64,000 nucleotides of DNA from Sporosarcina limicola (GTDB taxonomy: Bacteria > Bacillota > Bacilli > Bacillales_A > Planococcaceae): NCBI RefSeq assembly GCF_014873855.1, contig NZ_JADBEL010000015.1, positions 38,666 through 102,665 on the forward strand. The letters run 5' to 3'. This document shows positions 36,844 through 45,638 of this stretch, in pieces. A program made the position numbers and the translations under genes. Every line of letters begins with the position of its first letter. Position 1 is the stretch's first letter. The notes beneath the pieces were generated by a model. That model was not told the DNA's origin, ran no database searches, and worked only from the letters and a program-made list of their open reading frames with translations.

Positions 36844-37258
36844 TTCTTTCCTCCAAAGCAGCAATCAACTTTTGGGCATCACACAAAAATTGTCCCGCAG
36901 TTGAAAAGATTTCTTCTGCTATCGCTTGGTCATATGTATGCGAAGTCAAATTCCTAAGTTCATGATAACGGACCCACTGCTCAAAATCAGAAATCAGCTT
37001 ATTTTCGATTGCATGCCGAAATAACTGTTTCCGTGTTAAGCCGCTTGTAAAATCGCGACTGATATTCAAATCAAACCATCTTCTTATATATTTCCAACAT
37101 AACTCGTATGTGAATGCAAAGTTTTGAATAACACCCGCTTTTACCACCTCTAGCAAATCTTCATCAATCTCTTCCGCTTTCAACTCGCTACTCACGACTT
37201 GAAGACTTCTCTCCATAGAATTAGCAGCCTTTTTTATACTGTATAAATCGAGTTTCAT
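36836..37258 (-). CDS. HEPN-domain protein, nucleotidyltransferase-substrate-binding (HI0074) type
   Basis: A 140-residue helical protein. NFAFTYELCWKYIRRWFDLN, then RDFTSGLTRKQLFRHAIENK and WVRYHELRNLTSHTYD match the HI0074/TIGR01987 family. The HEPN catalytic pair is Arg102-x4-His107 (RNLTSH). Such proteins act as RNases and are neutralised by an adjacent MNT enzyme that adds AMP near the active site. AAAAGGAGAGAG precedes the ATG. The MNT gene is reduced to 19 codons, so the toxin is either inactive, controlled by a distant MNT, or weakly expressed. Confidence 0.8.
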   Translation of the reverse strand: MKLDLYSIKKAANSMERSLQVVSSELKAEEIDEDLLEVVKAGVIQNFAFTYELCWKYIRRWFDLNISRDFTSGLTRKQLFRHAIENKLISDFEQWVRYHELRNLTSHTYDQAIAEEIFSTAGQFLCDAQKLIAALEERND

Positions 37259-37398
37259 GTCTACTCTCTCCTTTTCATAAAGAGACTCTTACTTATATTT
37301 CCCATCATTACAAATACCCGACTGTTGTAGCAACGATCGCAGCGGTTACCATCGACATCGAAAGAAAACATGCACGATGTGTCACTAGATATCGAGCA

Positions 37399-38691
37399 TT
37401 AGCCCATATACCCTTTCAATTTTTCTTTAAATAACTCAGTCAAAATCCCTTTGTGTTCAAAAATAGACGCATTTGTCGAACCCATGTTGAGCAGGTTTTC
37501 ATCCTCCTGCGCAAGTAAAAACAGTATGCCTTTTTCAATAAGAGACACATAATCCTCCGGTCGTTGATACACCGTATTCCACGCCCGTACCATCCGTTCC
37601 AAATCTTCTCCAAGTAAGGCGGGCTCTAACTCTTCATCCATTAAAGGGACTGAAAATATCGCATACTCATCAATATAGTCAGTCGATACACAGCATCCTA
37701 AAAACTGTTCGAAGTTTTCAGCTATCTGTCCAACATTTCTATAGACAACAACCGGCTCTGAATTTTCACTAAATTTCAATGCCACATGCTGACCAATCCA
37801 AACAAACTCACCATCTCGTACTAGCTGATCACTACCAAATAACCATCCGATATCTACTACCGCATCAGCTGTCCCAATCAAACTATGAGTTAACTGACCC
37901 CCATTTTGTTCAGTAAGCAATTCCGAATATGCCAATGGAAGTGCTACCTGTAATCTCTCCTCCACCCCAGATAGTTCTTCAGTCGAAGCTCCCGTAATCG
38001 ATTCACCAACCCGCCAGACAGGTAAGCTATTTGCCCTGTAATAATACTCGATGAGTACATCCTCCGCGGCAACCATCCACTGCGTCATCGGACAATCCAC
38101 AAGTACATGAAAGACTGCACCTACCTCATGCACATCGACTTCTTCGTACAGCCAATGCTGTCCTGCCTCAAGCGGTAGATCACTATGTTCTTTCTTCACC
38201 TTTTTAAAGGTTAACACAATACAAACCGCATTATTAAACGAACCCGAGCCATCTAGCGTCAAACGAATAGCGTCATCTTTATGCGCAATATGAAGAATAC
38301 GGGCATCGTGCAGCCTCGCCTCCTGCAATTTCACAAAATTTTCAGGTACTTGATCGCAAATCGATTCAAAATATAGACGCGCTTGCTCAAGCACCGTCTT
38401 GTAATTTTGCTCCATTTCATTTGACCACATTAGCAGTCGCTCCCTCACCTCTTTTGGCAAGTAGGGCTGGTTGATTGAACCATCCTCAATGAACGAATGA
38501 AACTCCTCTGGCAGCACTGTTAACAATCGCCCTTTGTTCCGCTCCAATTCACTTTGTAAATAAGCGTGCACATCCTCGCCATTCTCTTCAAAACTACGAA
38601 TAAAATCCGTCCATTCCTCATCCGATTCCGGCAATGTCAATACATGTGCATCCTGCATTTGTTCATACCAACCCTTTGTGAAAAATGCCAA
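37399..38691 (-). CDS. SUKH (SMI1/KNR4) domain protein
   Basis: This 430-residue protein has an N-terminal helical region (residues 1-130), a DUF-like middle (HDARILHIAHKDDAIRLTLD and then WLYEEVDVHEVG, matching DUF4085-type proteins) and a C-terminal SMI1/KNR4 domain beginning ELSGVEERLQVALPLAYSEL with LLTEQNGG. SUKH proteins are a main class of immunity proteins against polymorphic toxins. The start is a TTG, chosen because GGAGGTG lies seven bases before it. No toxin gene is adjacent. Confidence 0.7.
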   Translation of the reverse strand: MAFFTKGWYEQMQDAHVLTLPESDEEWTDFIRSFEENGEDVHAYLQSELERNKGRLLTVLPEEFHSFIEDGSINQPYLPKEVRERLLMWSNEMEQNYKTVLEQARLYFESICDQVPENFVKLQEARLHDARILHIAHKDDAIRLTLDGSGSFNNAVCIVLTFKKVKKEHSDLPLEAGQHWLYEEVDVHEVGAVFHVLVDCPMTQWMVAAEDVLIEYYYRANSLPVWRVGESITGASTEELSGVEERLQVALPLAYSELLTEQNGGQLTHSLIGTADAVVDIGWLFGSDQLVRDGEFVWIGQHVALKFSENSEPVVVYRNVGQIAENFEQFLGCCVSTDYIDEYAIFSVPLMDEELEPALLGEDLERMVRAWNTVYQRPEDYVSLIEKGILFLLAQEDENLLNMGSTNASIFEHKGILTELFKEKLKGYMG

Positions 38692-38813
38692 TTAAAACAC
38701 CTCCGTATAGTAAAAATAGGAGCTAAAATAAGTAGAAATTCATTAAAGACCGTTCACGATACCCAACACTTTATTAAATTTCCCTCTTCATAGCTGATAA
38801 CAAAATTACTTTC

Positions 38814-38842
38814 TTGCAATGCAATTCCTTGAATTGTATAAT
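38814..38842 (+). promoter_or_regulatory. Promoter of the locus 2 antisense RNA
   Basis: TTGCAA at 38814-38819 and TATAAT at 38837-38842 have an exact 17-base spacer, with a TG dinucleotide just before the -10. It points at the 3' end of the toxin gene on the other strand. Confidence 0.65.
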
Positions 38843-38849
38843 GTACTTA

Positions 38850-38990
38850 GGTGTTGAATATACTTAAAAAAGACCGCCGATTTACCAAATCGGGCGGTCG
38901 GTGCAATAGCAGGTCCCTTCAAGGGGGCGGCTGACAATTAGGAGTAACCCATCTGAGCTGCTAACTCAAGGATGGGTTATTTTTGTTTTT
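38850..38990 (+). ncRNA. Antisense RNA, probable type I antitoxin (locus 2)
   Basis: From the promoter at 38814 the RNA would run about 130 bases and end at TAACCCATC (38945-38953) paired with GATGGGTTA (38971-38979), followed by TTTTTGTTTTT. It overlaps the 3' untranslated part and the last codon of the toxin. Structure and position equal the RatA-type antitoxin RNA. The central GCAATAGCAGGTCCCTTCAA is shared with locus 1. Confidence 0.6.
38866..38899 (-). terminator. Terminator of the locus 2 toxin message
   Basis: GACCGCC-GATTT at 38872-38883 pairs with AAATC-GGCGGTC at 38887-38899 with one bulge. On the minus strand a run of six T follows. Confidence 0.7.
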
Positions 38991-39063
38991 GGTTAAACGA
39001 CAGGATCAATACGATTAATGTTGCGAATGCTACTGCGAACATCAATGATTGGAACACTGACAT
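38977..39063 (-). CDS. Holin-like type I toxin, 28 residues (locus 2)
   Basis: An ATG behind GGGGGTGG opens a 28-residue peptide: MSVFQSLMFAVAFATLIVLI, then a tail LSFNQKQK. It fits the Hol_Tox family (short polar start, one membrane helix, basic end). The message continues to a terminator at 38866-38899 and is faced by an antisense RNA with a consensus promoter. Unlike most genes of this size, every part of a type I toxin-antitoxin locus is visible. Toxicity itself is inferred from the family. Confidence 0.7.
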   Translation of the reverse strand: MSVFQSLMFAVAFATLIVLILSFNQKQK

Positions 39064-39455
39064 CAGCACCACCCCCTTTCTTTCGGGAATGGGCCGACCA
39101 CCCTTGAGCCACCTATTCTATTGTTCTACCATCATATCACACACACGTTCTAAAATCCCATTAACTCCGATTCCTTTCCTCAATTAAAAAATTAAGAGAA
39201 CCAGTTTCTCATTGAATTCCGAGTTGCTTTAGAACCTGGCACCCAATGTTGATACAATGATAGTAAGCCATGTCGGTCATCCTTTTTTCCTCTCCTATGT
39301 AGAATAGCTTTGTCACTCTCTATCATCAGGAAAATCACTATAATTGGATATCACGCGGCTTTTTTCAAGCTCATATATTCTTCCATAATTAGTCTACCTC
39401 TCTCTTGTGAAGAGTGTCCGTGTAAGACATAAAGACAAATAATTCACAAGCTTGA
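39064..39455. other. Intergenic stretch with the toxin leader
   Basis: On the minus strand the first ~100 bases upstream of the toxin hold a block (GAACGTGTGTGTGATATGAT) resembling the same position in locus 1, a likely promoter region. The remainder to 39455 shows no gene. Confidence 0.35.
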
Positions 39456-41012
39456 TTAAAACATTTTGGTCGTCCAATTTTCACCGTTCCAAACGTCTGT
39501 CACAATGCCCTCATAAAAATCAGGTTCATGAGAAATTAGCAGGATACTACCTTTGTATTCCTTTAAGGCACGTTTCAATTCCTCTTTCGCATCATAATCA
39601 AGGTGATTCGTCGGTTCGTCGAGAACGAGTAGATTCGTTTCGCGGTTGATTAATTTACAAAGACGTACTTTCGCTCGTTCCCCACCACTTAACACCTTCA
39701 CCTTGCTCTCAATATGTTTAGTCGTCAAGCCGCATCGAGCCAAAGCGGCACGCACTTCATATTGCGTAAAATGCGGAAAAGCTTCCCATACTTCTTCAAG
39801 ACAAGTATTGTTATTGTCCGTCTTCGCTTCTTGTTCAAAATACCCAATTTCCAAATACTCTCCAAGTTCAACGGAACCGGAAAGTGCCGGAATTTCCCCA
39901 AGAATACTTTTTAAAAGTGTCGTTTTTCCAATACCATTCGCACCTGACAATGCGATTTTCCATCCGCGCTCCATCGTCAAATCCAGCTCCCTTGACAACG
40001 GTTCATCATATCCAATAACGAGTCCTTTTGTTTCGAACAGAAATCTTCCCGGTGTCCGCGCCTGTTTGAAGGCGAATTGAGGCTTCGGCTTTTCCGCATC
40101 CAATTCGATAACATCCATCTTGTCTAACTTCTTCTGACGGGACATCGCCATTCGACTCGTCGCCGCATTCGCTTTATTACGCGCTACGAAGTCCTTGAGA
40201 TGTGAAATTTCTTTTTGTTGCTTCTTGTAGGCGGCCTCAACCTGTTGCTTCTTCATCTCATGCACGCGCAAAAACTCATCATAATCCCCTGCATATCGGG
40301 TAATCTCTTGGTTCTCCATATGATAGATAAGCTGAATAACGCTATTCAAGAACGGAATGTCATGGGAAATCAAAATAAACGCATTCGCATAGTTCTGCAA
40401 ATAATTGCGCAACCAGTCAATATGCTCAACATCTAAATAGTTCGTCGGCTCATCAAGAAGAAGAATATCTGGTTTCTCCAGCAATAACTTGCCAAGCAAC
40501 ACCTTTGTCCGCTGACCTCCACTCAAATCATGAACATCCCGATCCAGACCGAATTCATTTAAGCCCAGTCCGTTTGCTACTTCTTCGACTTTGGAATCAA
40601 CGATGTAAAAATCATTGTGCGTCAGTTCTTCTTGCATCTGACCCGTCTCCTCAAGGAGGACCTCTAGTTCATCCGCATCCACTTCAGCCATCTTTTCGAA
40701 GAGTGCGTTCATGTCCGTCTCCTGGTCGTATAAATACTGAAACGCGGTCCGTAGCACATCACGGATAGTCATTCCTTGTTTTAGCACAACATGCTGATCC
40801 AAATAGCCAACCCGTACCCGTTTCGACCAACTTACTGTTCCCGCATCGGGCTCTAGCTTGCGTGTAATAATATTCATGAACGTGGACTTTCCTTCACCAT
40901 TGGCACCAATTAATCCGATATGTTCCCCCTGCAATAAACGGAAAGAGACATCCTCGAAAATCGCACGATCCCCAAAGCCATGGCTTAAATTTGCTACAGT
41001 CAATAAACTCAT
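39456..41012 (-). CDS. ABC-F family ATPase (YfmM/YkpA type)
   Basis: This 518-residue protein has two ATPase domains and no membrane segment. Domain 1: GLIGANGEGKST, LSGGQRTKVLLGKLLL, ILLLDEPTNYLD; domain 2: ALSGANGIGKTT, LSGGERAKVRLCKLI, LLVLDEPTNHLD. The linker has a basic coiled coil (KKQQVEAAYKKQQKEISHLK). ABC-F proteins bind the ribosomal E site and rescue stalled or antibiotic-bound ribosomes. Length and linker fit YfmM/YbiT-type factors, not the Vga/Lsa resistance proteins. AAGGAAAAGGTG precedes the ATG. Confidence 0.9.
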   Translation of the reverse strand: MSLLTVANLSHGFGDRAIFEDVSFRLLQGEHIGLIGANGEGKSTFMNIITRKLEPDAGTVSWSKRVRVGYLDQHVVLKQGMTIRDVLRTAFQYLYDQETDMNALFEKMAEVDADELEVLLEETGQMQEELTHNDFYIVDSKVEEVANGLGLNEFGLDRDVHDLSGGQRTKVLLGKLLLEKPDILLLDEPTNYLDVEHIDWLRNYLQNYANAFILISHDIPFLNSVIQLIYHMENQEITRYAGDYDEFLRVHEMKKQQVEAAYKKQQKEISHLKDFVARNKANAATSRMAMSRQKKLDKMDVIELDAEKPKPQFAFKQARTPGRFLFETKGLVIGYDEPLSRELDLTMERGWKIALSGANGIGKTTLLKSILGEIPALSGSVELGEYLEIGYFEQEAKTDNNNTCLEEVWEAFPHFTQYEVRAALARCGLTTKHIESKVKVLSGGERAKVRLCKLINRETNLLVLDEPTNHLDYDAKEELKRALKEYKGSILLISHEPDFYEGIVTDVWNGENWTTKMF

Positions 41013-41270
41013 ATGTTTTGCACCTTTTCCTTCACTAAGAATAATTCTACTTGTCCAGCGCTATCTTCAAACGAGAAATGCAGAATCTTCTCCATTATAT
41101 AGGGGATTTGCTGATGAGGATAGGCTTATAATGTATTTTAGAGTCTGGGGTCTGGCACTTTAATTATTTTGGTACCATGCAAGGTGACAAGTCATTTATA
41201 AATAGTGAATGATTTCCATAGACAATTGGTTTGTCATTATAGGTGAGAATAAACGACCACCCACTAAAGT

Positions 41271-41345
41271 AGGTGGATTTAGACATAAATGTCTGCGACT
41301 TAAAGTCGCCACTAAGACTTAAGTCTTCTCAAAGTCCATATGCTG
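41271..41345. repeat. IS200/IS605-type end with serial hairpins
   Basis: Four small palindromes follow each other: CCACC..GGTGG, GACATAAATGTC, GCGACTTAAAGTCGC and AAGACTTAAGTCTT. This is the usual end of Bacillales IS200/IS605 elements. The other side, near 41640-41740, keeps GTTTAACCATTCGGGC and related end sequence. Confidence 0.5.
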
Positions 41346-41420
41346 AAGCACACTTAACTTGATTGAACTCATTCCTCTATCTTGAATATATCGTTCTTTT
41401 CATCATTTGATTGGTTCGCT

Positions 41421-41460
41421 ATATGATTTCTTATGATTTCTTATAGTTTCTTATGATTTC
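41421..41460. repeat. Decamer tandem repeat (4 units)
   Basis: On the minus strand four copies of GAAATCATAA (with one GAAACTATAA and one ending TAT) lie in tandem. They fall at the end of the transposase relic and carry its stop codons, so the repeat expansion probably disrupted the gene. Confidence 0.6.
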
Positions 41461-41619
41461 TTCCGTTACATTTCCAACCGTTGCACAAAAGTAACCTCTC
41501 GCCCATAAGTGTTGGCCCCAATACTTTTTCTTTAGATCCGGGAATTCGTCTTGTAATAACCTAAATGATCTTCCTTTTAGATATTGCATAATTTTACTTG
41601 GTGCTAGACTTGGCGGGGG
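41431..41619 (-). pseudogene. IS200-type TnpA C-terminal relic
   Basis: The frame reads PPPSLAPSKIMQYLKGRSFR, then LLQDEFPDLKKKYWGQHLWA and RGYFCATVGNVTEEIIRNYK, ending in a stop within the decamer repeat. These are strong Y1 transposase signatures, with the Tyr helix at the very end. The N-terminal HUH half is missing. Remaining sequence of the element extends over about 41240-41740. Confidence 0.75.
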
Positions 41620-41778
41620 TTTTCTTCATCCCCACTGATTGTTAGTTTAACCATTCGGGCTTTTACGGGCAGTTGATCCCCCACTTAGTTTTCTTGTTTC
41701 CTCAAAGAATTGAAGTAGGGGTCTTACTGCTCATTAATGCGGGATAACATGGCTGACCGTCATTCCCACTATATCTAA

Positions 41779-43212
41779 TCACCCCAAAACACTCTGCACC
41801 CGCTCCACATACGGCTCCTTATCATAAGAGTGATACAACTGACTCGCCAGTTTAACTGGATCACCAAAGAAAAACCGTTCATACAACGTTTCGCGTGTAC
41901 CAAATGCACTCATTGTTAAATCCCATGCTAAACGGAAAATTTTTACGCGATCTTCTGCGTTGTTGGATTTAGACTGTAAATATTGATCTAAGTCTTTTCG
42001 AATACTCGATTGAAATGCGTTTTCCGTTGGGATTGACATCAATCCACTTGCACCTAATAGCTGAATGATTTCAGTGAATCTTGGGTAGATGTGTGGAAAG
42101 TAATTGATAGCGATTTGGAGTGTTGTTCGATCTGGTCGCATAAATCCCCATTCGTCCAGCTCAGCCTCGACTTCTGATTTGATTATTAGTGCTTTCATTA
42201 TTTCCAATGCAACAATAATTTCGGAAGCCTTCTCTTGAACATGCTGGTATTCCCCGATATTAATGGAGTCAATGATGGACTGAACAACGCCTAGCACAAA
42301 TTCTGTTTTAACAATCTGCCTTGAAACAACTTGGTGCAATGTAAAAGGTAAGAACGAGCTACAAGTCATGAAACTATTCGCTATTGCGATGTTGTCGTAA
42401 TAAAACACACGCTCCCATGGGACTAGTACATTGTCAAAAATAACAATCGTGTCCATTTCCTCATAGCGCGAACTTAATGGGTAGTTAAATGTAGAGTCGC
42501 CTCCAACAAATGACTCTCTGCACACAAATCGTAGACCTTTACAATCGCTAGGTATAGAGAACGCAAATCCATAAGCCTTATCCTGTACCCCTCCCGCTGA
42601 AATAACGACGATTTCATCCGTTATTCCACCCTGTGTTGCCAATAGCCGCGCACCTTTTACGATGATGCCCGCTTCGTTTTTGCCCACCACTTTTGCAACA
42701 ATCGGCTCATCCGTATCTTCAAAATAGAATTGTGCCCGATTTACTTGTGGATCAATAAATGTATGCGTCATCGATATATCATTTTCACGTGCATATTCAT
42801 AGAAAGATAGCACGTTTTCTGGAAAACAGTTTTCTTTTCCTTTTAAAAAATGTACAGATGACGCAAGGGCCATTAACACTGTATTCATATAATCTGGGCT
42901 TCTTCCCATCATTCCATTGTTCGATTTAGCCCACTGTTGAATCATTACTCGTCTTTTTACTAGATCCTCTATTGTTTTCGGTTGTAAATAAGACATGCCC
43001 ACTTGGTGTCCAGTTAAAGGTGATGGATAGGTCAGTACATCTTGTAAAGATGCATCATGTTGCATATCGTATAACGCTGCTTGACTTTTCATTACCCCTT
43101 TAAATGCAGCATGCTCAGAAACTTTACCTGTCATAAGCTTACCATCCATCCATATATTTGTTTTCAGCTGATCAATTCGATTCATATAATCGTTTCCTGT
43201 AATAGCCGACAT
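41779..43212 (-). CDS. 4-hydroxyphenylacetate 3-monooxygenase-type oxygenase (HpaB family)
   Basis: A protein of about 477 residues. Blocks such as TYPSPLTGHQVGMSYLQPKT, FVGGDSTFNYPLSSRYEEMD and VLVPWERVFYYDN match the HpaB/PvcC family of FADH2-dependent hydroxylases, which need a separate flavin reductase (HpaC). ATG 43212 follows AGGAG; the frame extends to 43251 without a ribosome site. No hpaC or other aromatic catabolic gene is adjacent, so the substrate is open. Confidence 0.85.
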   Translation of the reverse strand: MSAITGNDYMNRIDQLKTNIWMDGKLMTGKVSEHAAFKGVMKSQAALYDMQHDASLQDVLTYPSPLTGHQVGMSYLQPKTIEDLVKRRVMIQQWAKSNNGMMGRSPDYMNTVLMALASSVHFLKGKENCFPENVLSFYEYARENDISMTHTFIDPQVNRAQFYFEDTDEPIVAKVVGKNEAGIIVKGARLLATQGGITDEIVVISAGGVQDKAYGFAFSIPSDCKGLRFVCRESFVGGDSTFNYPLSSRYEEMDTIVIFDNVLVPWERVFYYDNIAIANSFMTCSSFLPFTLHQVVSRQIVKTEFVLGVVQSIIDSINIGEYQHVQEKASEIIVALEIMKALIIKSEVEAELDEWGFMRPDRTTLQIAINYFPHIYPRFTEIIQLLGASGLMSIPTENAFQSSIRKDLDQYLQSKSNNAEDRVKIFRLAWDLTMSAFGTRETLYERFFFGDPVKLASQLYHSYDKEPYVERVQSVLG

Positions 43213-43624
43213 GCACACGCTCCTAAAGATTTTTTTGTAATCGATATACAAGTACCATCTACCAACCTCTTTAATTGCATACTATTAGAATTTCTTTTCG
43301 ATTGTTACCGTGTCGACCCATGTCACCTATACAACTTTGAATCTATTCACAACTAATTTGGATTATGTATTCTCGAACTGATTCAACAGTTTGGGAATAT
43401 TCTTTAGGGTTAGGTTGAAATCTAAGCATATTCGTGTGGATAATTGGTCTTATTTAGCACTCTATTCTATATTTTATTTATCGTAGATTGAACATACCAA
43501 TAAAGTACTATATAGTGGGAAAGCAGAGTGTTAATAGAATGTATTTCAAAACATGAAAAAAGAAATTGAAGATACTAAAAGACAACATTGACTATTTGAC
43601 ATGGAAAGTGAGCGAGATTGAAAA
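43213..43624. other. Intergenic stretch, nothing recognised
   Basis: AT-rich spacer between divergent hpaB-like and mrr-like genes. It should hold both promoters, but no consensus pair stood out. Confidence 0.4.
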
Positions 43625-44269
43625 ATGAGGATACTTTTTATGGTTATCTTTTTTGGATTTGGATTCTATGCAATTTTTAACTCTTCCATTAATCCTTGGT
43701 TAGCTATGGGATCATTATTTATCGGAACATTATTTTTTCCTAAGCCAACAAAAAAGAAAAAATCTACTCCGAAAAAGAAAACCACGGCGTCACAAAAAAA
43801 GACGAATGCGCCAGCACGAGCTACAAGCATTAGAAGTAGTAGCAGAAAATTAGCATTCGAAAAAACTATTTCTATGAAAATCAATGAATTATCGTGGTGG
43901 GAGTTTGAACAGTTGATTTATATGTATTATAAGGACTTGGGTTACAAACCAGTAAGAACTAAAGAAGGCGCGGACGGTGGGATTGATTTAATTTATACGA
44001 ATCCCGATACATATGAGAAAGTTGCTGTACAGATTAAGCATCAGAGGAAGCCTGTAAGCTCGGCTATAATAAGGGCCACTGACAATGCAGGAAAAAGAAA
44101 TTACGGTACATATCTAACTGAAGTTATTTCTTCTGGTACAATTTCGAATCCTGCACTAGTGGAAATGGATAAATACAGTGGAATGAGATTGAAGGATCGT
44201 CAATGGCTTAATAATAAAGTTGTTCCTTGGATGAAAAAGAAGTCGGAAGCATTACGCAAAAAAGCATAA
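43625..44269 (+). CDS. Membrane-anchored Mrr-type restriction endonuclease
   Basis: This 214-residue protein has two N-terminal hydrophobic segments (residues 1-40), a very basic linker (KKKKSTPKKKTTASQKKTN) and a PD-(D/E)XK domain of the Mrr type from about 85: WWEFEQLIYMYYKDLGYKPV, GADGGIDLIYTNP (catalytic Asp) and VAVQIKHQ (QxK). It is expected to cut modified or foreign DNA, here at the membrane. The ribosome site is weak (GTGAGCGAG). The role may be defence or degradation of incoming DNA. Confidence 0.75.
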   Translation: MRILFMVIFFGFGFYAIFNSSINPWLAMGSLFIGTLFFPKPTKKKKSTPKKKTTASQKKTNAPARATSIRSSSRKLAFEKTISMKINELSWWEFEQLIYMYYKDLGYKPVRTKEGADGGIDLIYTNPDTYEKVAVQIKHQRKPVSSAIIRATDNAGKRNYGTYLTEVISSGTISNPALVEMDKYSGMRLKDRQWLNNKVVPWMKKKSEALRKKA

Positions 44270-44578
44270 TGCCTTTTAAATTGATTTCAAATCTTTAAGG
44301 AAAGTTTGAAAAAGGTCATGACAGATACAGATGGGCTGGGCTGGGGATTTCATGACCAATTAGCCTGTTTTTTTGGCGGATTAAATCCCAATGAAAATGA
44401 TATAGATTGATGAAAATCTAGTTTTCCCTACTAATTGTTCACCTAAAATCCCCCTTATCTTTGCTAATAAATCGGCAGAGAAAGAGGGCATTTTCACGCC
44501 TATAATCCAGCTACTAGAACGAGACTACAATAATGACAGTCAAGCAGCACATTCTCTTAGATCTTATCTTATGCTAAA
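44270..44578. other. Intergenic stretch, nothing supported
   Basis: A 30-codon frame at about 44319 (MTDTDGLGWGFHDQLACFFG) has no ribosome site and no known match. Otherwise nothing is seen. Confidence 0.35.
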
Positions 44579-45346
44579 TTATTGGCTTCCTGTTCCGGAT
44601 CGCTTAATGCTAAATTCATTCCAGATCGAGTCCTTTTCATTCAATAATTCTTTTCCATTCCAAAGGATATCGTAAATGTCACCCTCGTAAGCAATAGCTC
44701 GGCCAAATGCATATGAAATAAAATAGTCCTTCCAGGATTGAAAGAAATGGCTCGCGGCATCAGCAGCTCTCTCTATATAGCTCCATGCCTGTTCTTCGGT
44801 TATATAACCAAGTATGTAGCTCCATCTTGCAACGTTTACAGCTCGGTCAAAATCCCAGGCAGCAATGTTGTTCAACCGGTCAAAATCAGATTTAGCAAAG
44901 GAAAGCTTTTTCATCATCGCTTCTTGGGCTGATTCATAGCATTCCTGCGATTTCCCCACTTCCTCCTCTGTAAAAGACTGGCCAGCTTTCAACGCTATAA
45001 GAAGCTGATCATACTTCGCACGATGCCCTTCCGTAAGCAGCCATTCCAGGGTTTCTGCAGCTTCCTCTGGATTACTAACGTCCCAGTATGAAGCAAGGAC
45101 TTCCTTCAAAGATTCATTATCTTCCTTCACCGGCAGTATCCGTGGCGAATCACAGCGGTAAAGAGAGAGATTCGCACCGTAGGCAAGCAAATGCTGTTTC
45201 TCCTTCGGTAAAGGGTTAGCCAGCTCCATTTCTAATCGCGCTTTTTTATTATTCTTCTTAATTCGTTTGCTCGCTGTAATCAAACCCACGATAAGTAAAA
45301 TCACAATCGCCACAATAACTCCGAAAATAATTAGAAAAATATTCAA
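44579..45346 (-). CDS. DUF1266 protein with N-terminal membrane anchor
   Basis: A 255-residue protein with a transmembrane segment (FLIIFGVIVAIVILLIVGLI) and a C-terminal DUF1266 domain: WDFDRAVNVARWSYILGYIT, EEQAWSYIERAADAA and FFQSWKDYFISYAFGRAIAY. Members occur near secretion and polymorphic toxin genes, but function is unknown. The start is a TTG behind GAGAGGA. Confidence 0.7.
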   Translation of the reverse strand: MNIFLIIFGVIVAIVILLIVGLITASKRIKKNNKKARLEMELANPLPKEKQHLLAYGANLSLYRCDSPRILPVKEDNESLKEVLASYWDVSNPEEAAETLEWLLTEGHRAKYDQLLIALKAGQSFTEEEVGKSQECYESAQEAMMKKLSFAKSDFDRLNNIAAWDFDRAVNVARWSYILGYITEEQAWSYIERAADAASHFFQSWKDYFISYAFGRAIAYEGDIYDILWNGKELLNEKDSIWNEFSIKRSGTGSQ

Positions 45347-45638
45347 ACCATCACGTTCCTCTCTCTGTTATTATTTGATGCAGTTTAAAAGCATTTTTTC
45401 TTACTACGCTGAGGTAACCGCTAAAAGACACTAGCATTGGGCTTTTAGCATATTGCGAGACAACCATAAGATAAATCCCCCACTAAGCAAGACAAAATTT
45501 AAACTGCGCTCAAGCTTCCTTACGTATTGTAGCACATTACCGAGGTTAATTATTCCTTTTTAGGATAATTGTAGTTACTAGTGAAGTGCGAAATTGGAAA
45601 ATCGAAACAACCCATCGTTATCTAAAAAACATCATCAC

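Noticed and set aside
41421..41460. Short tandem repeat considered as a CRISPR remnant
   Set aside because: Units are 10 bases, contiguous, with no spacers, and lie inside a transposase relic.
44319..44411. 30-codon frame MTDTDGLGWGFHDQLACFFG
   Set aside because: No ribosome site and no known homologue; may be chance.
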